NCBI GenBank assembly: GCA_025922755.1
Contig: JAICHE010000007.1
Coordinates: 1 to 15,216, forward strand
From: Nitrososphaeraceae archaeon
Lineage (GTDB): Archaea > Thermoproteota > Nitrososphaeria > Nitrososphaerales > Nitrosopumilaceae
Direction: 5' to 3'
DNA length: 15,216 nucleotides
Below the pieces are notes generated by a model, which was not told where the DNA came from, did not search any database, and worked only from the letters and a program-made list of their open reading frames with translations. Positions 11,920-15,216 of this stretch are shown piece after piece (the stretch's first letter is position 1; the number at the start of each line of letters is the position of its first letter). The translations under genes and the position numbers were made by a program.

Positions 11920-12600
11920 TTGTCCTTTGATCCTAGTTTAATTTTACGAGTTATTGTATCTCCTAATTCTGCGTTTTTACAGATTCGAGACAATGAAGAA
12001 AAATATTTTGCTCAATCAGTTGCACTGCTAATTATTTCATCTGTTCTTGGGGGGTTGGCAGTACTTCCCTTTGCAATGATGCCTCTTGATGATGCCTATT
12101 TTGAATTTGAAGGCGCTGAAGATATTGAGGATACATTTCCGTTGGATGATTCTGCTATAGGATTATCTGTTGGCTCCAGCATTCTGTCTGGATTTGTTTC
12201 AGCTTTGTTGTATTATTTTATTGGAAAAAATCTTGATGGAAATGCAAACTGGAAGAAGGTTTTTTCTGTAATTTTTCACGTTCATGCAGTAATTATTCCA
12301 GTTACTATTATCATAACCATTCTGGTTTTTCTGATGTGGGGTTCTTTTACATCGGTAGATTCCTCAATTCTTTTAGATCCTAATATTGATGACGAAGAAG
12401 TTTTTTCATTGCTGGGATCTTTTATTGGGTACGTGATCTTGCTTGCAATTTTGGGAATCATCTTTGCAATATGGATACTAATTGTTACAATTAAGGCAAT
12501 AAAGGTAGTTCATGGATTTGGTACTGGAAAAGCCTTTGGATTAATTATCTTGGTGGCAATTATTACATCCCTTGTTAGCATTCCATTTAGTTTTGTCTGA
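11920..12600 (+). CDS. Yip1-family integral membrane protein
   Basis: A 226-aa membrane protein with five hydrophobic segments at about residues 33-54, 81-102, 117-140, 163-188 and 206-226. The short N-terminal DPSLILRVIVSPNSAFLQI with its SPNSAF phrase matches the entry helix of Yip1-domain proteins, which in prokaryotes are of unknown function. The loop after TM1 is strongly acidic (FEFEGAEDIEDTFPLDD). The start is TTG at 11920, with AT-rich AATATTTAT about 30-38 nt upstream. It stands alone between the microprotein operon and the secreted multidomain protein. Confidence 0.8.
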   Translation: MSFDPSLILRVIVSPNSAFLQIRDNEEKYFAQSVALLIISSVLGGLAVLPFAMMPLDDAYFEFEGAEDIEDTFPLDDSAIGLSVGSSILSGFVSALLYYFIGKNLDGNANWKKVFSVIFHVHAVIIPVTIIITILVFLMWGSFTSVDSSILLDPNIDDEEVFSLLGSFIGYVILLAILGIIFAIWILIVTIKAIKVVHGFGTGKAFGLIILVAIITSLVSIPFSFV

Positions 12601-12700
12601 TACGATTAAATGATTTTAAATTTAAAAAATCAGTCAAGGTAAAAGGTTTCAATATTTAGCAATATTCAAAAGCAATAAGAAATTCCATTATTATATTACA

Positions 12701-13732
12701 ATGAAAAAATTATCAGTTATTGCTTTTTTACTTGGCATGATTGTTTTTGTCCTTCCAAATGCATATGCAGAAGAGATAAAGACATTTTTCATTCATTCTC
12801 AGATGGTTGACTGTGTTGGAGTAGGACCTATGAAGTGCATGCAAGTAAGGGAAGATCAAAACTCTGAATGGAGAAACTTTTATGATAAAATTCAAGGGTT
12901 TCAGTTTAATCCAGGAAATGAATACACTATCAAGGTAAAGGTTAGCGACGTTGAAAACCCACCAGCTGATGCATCTAGTAAAAAGTATGAATTAGTTGAA
13001 ATTCTATATCAAGAATCTGTAACAAAGCATATTCCATTCAAAAACCTATGTGCTCCAGGCTTTGTGGCACTAGGTGAAATTTGTGTTCTAAATGATAGAT
13101 GTGGCCCTGGGGCTTATCCAGGAAAAGTCTGCATCATGGATGGCGTAAAGCAACCATATCTTAGACCTTCTCAACAGGGAAATTCGGGAATTTCTTCAGA
13201 TAATACAATTTGTGCAGAAGGTATGAGGTTAATTTTCAAAAGCCATGATGGCTCCCCTGCATGCGTAAAACCACAATCTGTAAATGCACTAAAAGCAAGA
13301 GGATGGCAGACTTTCATGCCAGTTATCGCATGTACTTTAGAATACAATCCAATGTGTGGCACTGATGATAAAACATATGGCAACAAATGCATGCTAAATT
13401 CTGCTCATATTGGATTGAAACATGAAGGCGAGTGTCAGATTGATATTGATGAAATTAACCTAGATGTAACCCAAAAAGATCTTCGCGAAATGGTTAATCA
13501 CTGGATGAACAACATGCAAGAAAATGACAGAAATCAGCGATTAAAAATCATGATGTCCTATTATGCCTTTGAAGAATCTGGAAAGAAGCTAACAACTGAT
13601 CAAGATGGGTTGCAATTAATGAATCAAATTAGAAAGATGGTGAGTATTGATCTTCCAAAAGAAGAACTCGATGATTTAAGAGAAAGCATTCGTGAAAAAT
13701 TAAAAGAACAAGGTTTGAATGTTAAGGAATAA
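12701..13732 (+). CDS. Secreted multidomain protein: DUF4377-like, Cys modules, Kazal-like
   Basis: A 343-aa exported protein. A signal peptide covers about residues 1-23. Residues about 27-104 look like a DUF4377 domain (DCVGVGPMKCMQVRE...FYDKIQGFQF...ENPPAD). A Cys-rich segment follows (C117, C128, C134, C144; GFVALGEIC, CGPGAYPGKVC). Next is a C171-x16-C188 module with HDGSPACVKP and ARGW, shared with the two minus-strand secreted proteins. A Kazal-like domain covers 211-245 (YNPMCGTDDKTYGNKC) with four cysteines instead of the classical six. A C-terminal helical region (255-340) has no recognised motif. Kazal domains typically inhibit serine proteases, so a protective or matrix role outside the cell is inferred. 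Its TAA directly abuts the stop codon of the convergent TrmB gene. Confidence 0.88.
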   Translation: MKKLSVIAFLLGMIVFVLPNAYAEEIKTFFIHSQMVDCVGVGPMKCMQVREDQNSEWRNFYDKIQGFQFNPGNEYTIKVKVSDVENPPADASSKKYELVEILYQESVTKHIPFKNLCAPGFVALGEICVLNDRCGPGAYPGKVCIMDGVKQPYLRPSQQGNSGISSDNTICAEGMRLIFKSHDGSPACVKPQSVNALKARGWQTFMPVIACTLEYNPMCGTDDKTYGNKCMLNSAHIGLKHEGECQIDIDEINLDVTQKDLREMVNHWMNNMQENDRNQRLKIMMSYYAFEESGKKLTTDQDGLQLMNQIRKMVSIDLPKEELDDLRESIREKLKEQGLNVKE

Positions 13733-14566
13733 CTACAAAGGAATGGACTTTGATTTTGACCAGAGCAAATTAAACAATAATTTGTTGGAATAAACCATTG
13801 CCTCAGAGTTTGTCCACATGGCTGTGGTTTCATTGCGTGACTTGGATGGCTTGGTAAAAATTATTATCTCTTCACTGTCTTTTATTACAAAACAATAGGG
13901 ACAATTTGTTGAACTTGGAATTTTTTTTACCTTGTTTCTATCAATGTCATCAAAAACATAAAGAGTTCGTTCCGAAGAGTTTGTTAAAACTTTTAATTTA
14001 ATATCTGATTTGTCAAGTGGTTCTAAAAAATTCGCATGATAGAATTTTAACAAATCTTGTTCGTTTCCAGCTATTAGAAATTCTTTTTTGGTGTTGATAA
14101 TCATGTCGTTTATTTTGCCCAAAATTTGATTTTGACCTTTTAAAATTTGGAATTTGTCATCTTTTTGCACATCTGGTTCATTATGAAATGTAGGAATAGA
14201 GTCCCAGATTTTGAATATCTCGTCTTTTTGGGCTTCAAGATTCCTAATTCGATCTTTTTCCATATCTAGCATGGATTTTATCGCCTTTTCCAAGGGTAAG
14301 GAAGAAAACATGATTGGATGTTGAAACGTTGCCTCTACTACCCCTCTGTTTTGAAGAGTTGTCAAGAGACGGTAGGTTTCAGTTCTAGGCAATCTTAATG
14401 CACGGCATACATCAGGCGCAGTCTTCGAACCATACTTTCCCAAGTATATGTAAACTTTTGATTGGTTTGGACTAATTCCAAATTTTGAAAACTGGTCCAG
14501 TAAATCATCGATAGCCTTTTTGTGTTCATAAGAAATCGAATCTGGATTGTTATCAAATATTATCAT
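13733..14566 (-). CDS. TrmB-family transcriptional regulator
   Basis: A 277-aa TrmB-type regulator. The N-terminal winged-helix domain covers about residues 24-95: LLDQFSKFGISPNQSKVYIYL, then TAPDVCRALRLPRTETYRLLTTLQNRGVVEAT, the recognition-helix region. A coiled linker (95-125) leads to a C-terminal domain (138-260, with KKEFLIAGNEQDLL and LKVLTNS) resembling the PLD-like effector domain of the family. A CPYC pair at 222-225 is unusual and might sense metal or redox state. TrmB proteins typically control sugar or central-carbon genes. It is divergent from the malic enzyme gene with 241 bp between the starts. A 14-bp palindrome lies 43-56 bp upstream. No typical sugar-binding motif could be confirmed. 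Confidence 0.9.
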   Translation of the reverse strand: MIIFDNNPDSISYEHKKAIDDLLDQFSKFGISPNQSKVYIYLGKYGSKTAPDVCRALRLPRTETYRLLTTLQNRGVVEATFQHPIMFSSLPLEKAIKSMLDMEKDRIRNLEAQKDEIFKIWDSIPTFHNEPDVQKDDKFQILKGQNQILGKINDMIINTKKEFLIAGNEQDLLKFYHANFLEPLDKSDIKLKVLTNSSERTLYVFDDIDRNKVKKIPSSTNCPYCFVIKDSEEIIIFTKPSKSRNETTAMWTNSEAMVYSNKLLFNLLWSKSKSIPL

Positions 14567-14608
14567 TTATGATTACTAATGGAACTTGAGGTTTTAGAAT
14601 CTGTGTAT

Positions 14609-14622
14609 GTATTATGTAATAC
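14609..14622. promoter_or_regulatory. 14-bp palindrome, candidate TrmB operator
   Basis: GTATTA-TG-TAATAC is a perfect inverted repeat with a 2-bp centre, 43-56 bp upstream of the TrmB-family start and just upstream of a weak TATA-like TCTAAAAC (14591-14598, minus strand). Regulators of this kind often bind such palindromes in their own promoter. The rest of the 241-bp region between the divergent genes shows only AT-rich sequence and a short direct TTTCAAA repeat. Confidence 0.4.
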
Positions 14623-14807
14623 TAGATGTGTAACAAAATAATTTTAGTGTGTTAGAAAATAAAAGTACTTGAAAATTTTAGTTATTACATCAATTTTCAG
14701 GATCTAATTTAGCTCTCTCAGAATTATTCAAGCAGTTTCAAATTTCAAATTTCGGTAATGTCTATATGATCTCTAAGGTTCATTAGTACCTGATTTTCAA
14801 GAAGCAT

Positions 14808-15216
14808 ATGTCAAAGAAGGCAATTTCATTTCATAAAAAACTGAAAGGAAAAATTTTCATTGAAAGTAAAATTCGCAAAATCACTGATGAAAATTTACAG
14901 CTAATCTATACCCCAGGTGTAGCTGAAGCGTGCAAAGAGATTTTCAATCATCCTAAAATGAAATATGAATTAACCACTAAAGGAAACAATGTCGCAATCA
15001 TTACTGACGGTACTAGGATTTTAGGACTGGGAAACATAGGACCCGATGCAGCTTTGCCTGTAATGGAGGGAAAAGCTGTCTTGTACAGAAAATATGGGCA
15101 AATTAACGCCTTTCCAATCTGTCTTAATACCACTAATAAGAAAAAAATCATTGATACAATTATTGCAATTGAGCCTATCTTTGGCGCCATAAATCTTGAG
15201 GACATAGAGTCGCCCA
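14808..15216 (+). CDS. Malic enzyme, N-terminal part (runs off the window)
   Basis: The first 136 codons are present before the right edge. They match the N-terminal malic domain: YTPGVAEACKEI (about residues 34-45), TDGTRILGLGNIGPDAALPV (about 66-85) and MEGKAVLYRKY. The family oxidatively decarboxylates malate to pyruvate and reduces NAD(P)+; the cofactor-binding domain lies outside the window, so NAD or NADP use cannot be decided. This short N terminus is typical of bacterial/archaeal enzymes. ATG at 14808 sits in CATATG. It is divergent from the TrmB-type regulator, which is a plausible controller of this carbon-metabolism gene. Confidence 0.93.
   Translation, partial: MSKKAISFHKKLKGKIFIESKIRKITDENLQLIYTPGVAEACKEIFNHPKMKYELTTKGNNVAIITDGTRILGLGNIGPDAALPVMEGKAVLYRKYGQINAFPICLNTTNKKKIIDTIIAIEPIFGAINLEDIESP

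Noticed and set aside
12612..12631. Inverted repeat GATTTT...AAAATC before the secreted multidomain protein
   Set aside because: Low-complexity A/T sequence where such symmetry is expected by chance.
14745..14807. 20-codon minus-strand ORF (MLLENQVLMNLRDHIDITEI) sharing the CATATG with the malic enzyme start
   Set aside because: The composition is protein-like, but it is too short and without further support; kept only as a note.
1..15216. Search for tRNA/rRNA genes, CRISPR repeats, insertion sequences, toxin-antitoxin or defence modules
   Set aside because: No T-loop-like GGTTCGAATCC signature, regular repeat-spacer pattern, transposase or nuclease/helicase gene was seen on either strand.

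Overview
This window is AT-rich, densely packed DNA from an ammonia-oxidising archaeon of the Nitrososphaerota (Thaumarchaeota), most likely a Nitrosopumilus/Nitrosarchaeum-like lineage. The marker genes are archaeal: a CdvB/ESCRT-III-type division protein, an Alba chromatin protein, transcription factor B (TFB), an archaeal LSm protein and a TrmB-family regulator. Many genes start with TTG or GTG. TATA-like boxes are often centred about 25 nt upstream of the start codon, as expected for leaderless archaeal transcripts. No rRNA, tRNA, CRISPR array or insertion sequence was seen. The window opens inside an alpha/beta-hydrolase gene (minus strand) and closes inside a malic enzyme gene (plus strand).

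Region 1 (1-1600): the start of the hydrolase gene, a Cys-rich microprotein with an unusual start, a 45-aa strand-helix-helix protein and a UspA-domain protein. These are followed on the minus strand by three tiny metal-binding proteins joined head to tail by ATGA stop/start overlaps. Region 2 (1600-3700, all minus): an information-processing block of LSm, a 51-aa unknown, TFB, Alba and a CxxC-x17-CxxC zinc protein. Region 3 (3700-5030): a 26-aa membrane peptide, an orphan response regulator lacking the conserved lysine, two paralogous zinc-ribbon microproteins with duplicated promoters, and a metallothionein-like peptide between them.

Region 4 (5190-10345): a winged-helix-plus-SAM methyltransferase (plus) converges on a membrane histidine kinase (minus). 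Two secreted proteins follow on the minus strand. Region 5 (10593-13732, plus): cdvB, an apparent operon of three microproteins, a Yip1-like membrane protein and a secreted multidomain protein (DUF4377-like, Cys modules, Kazal-like). Region 6: a TrmB regulator whose stop codon abuts the stop of the secreted protein and whose promoter faces the malic enzyme gene.

Two patterns stand out. One is ten short (35-67 aa) Cys-rich, probably zinc-binding proteins in 15 kb. The other is a shared C-x15/16-C module in three exported proteins. No single undescribed defence or mobile system was recognised. The microprotein set and the secreted module family are the best candidates for undescribed biology.
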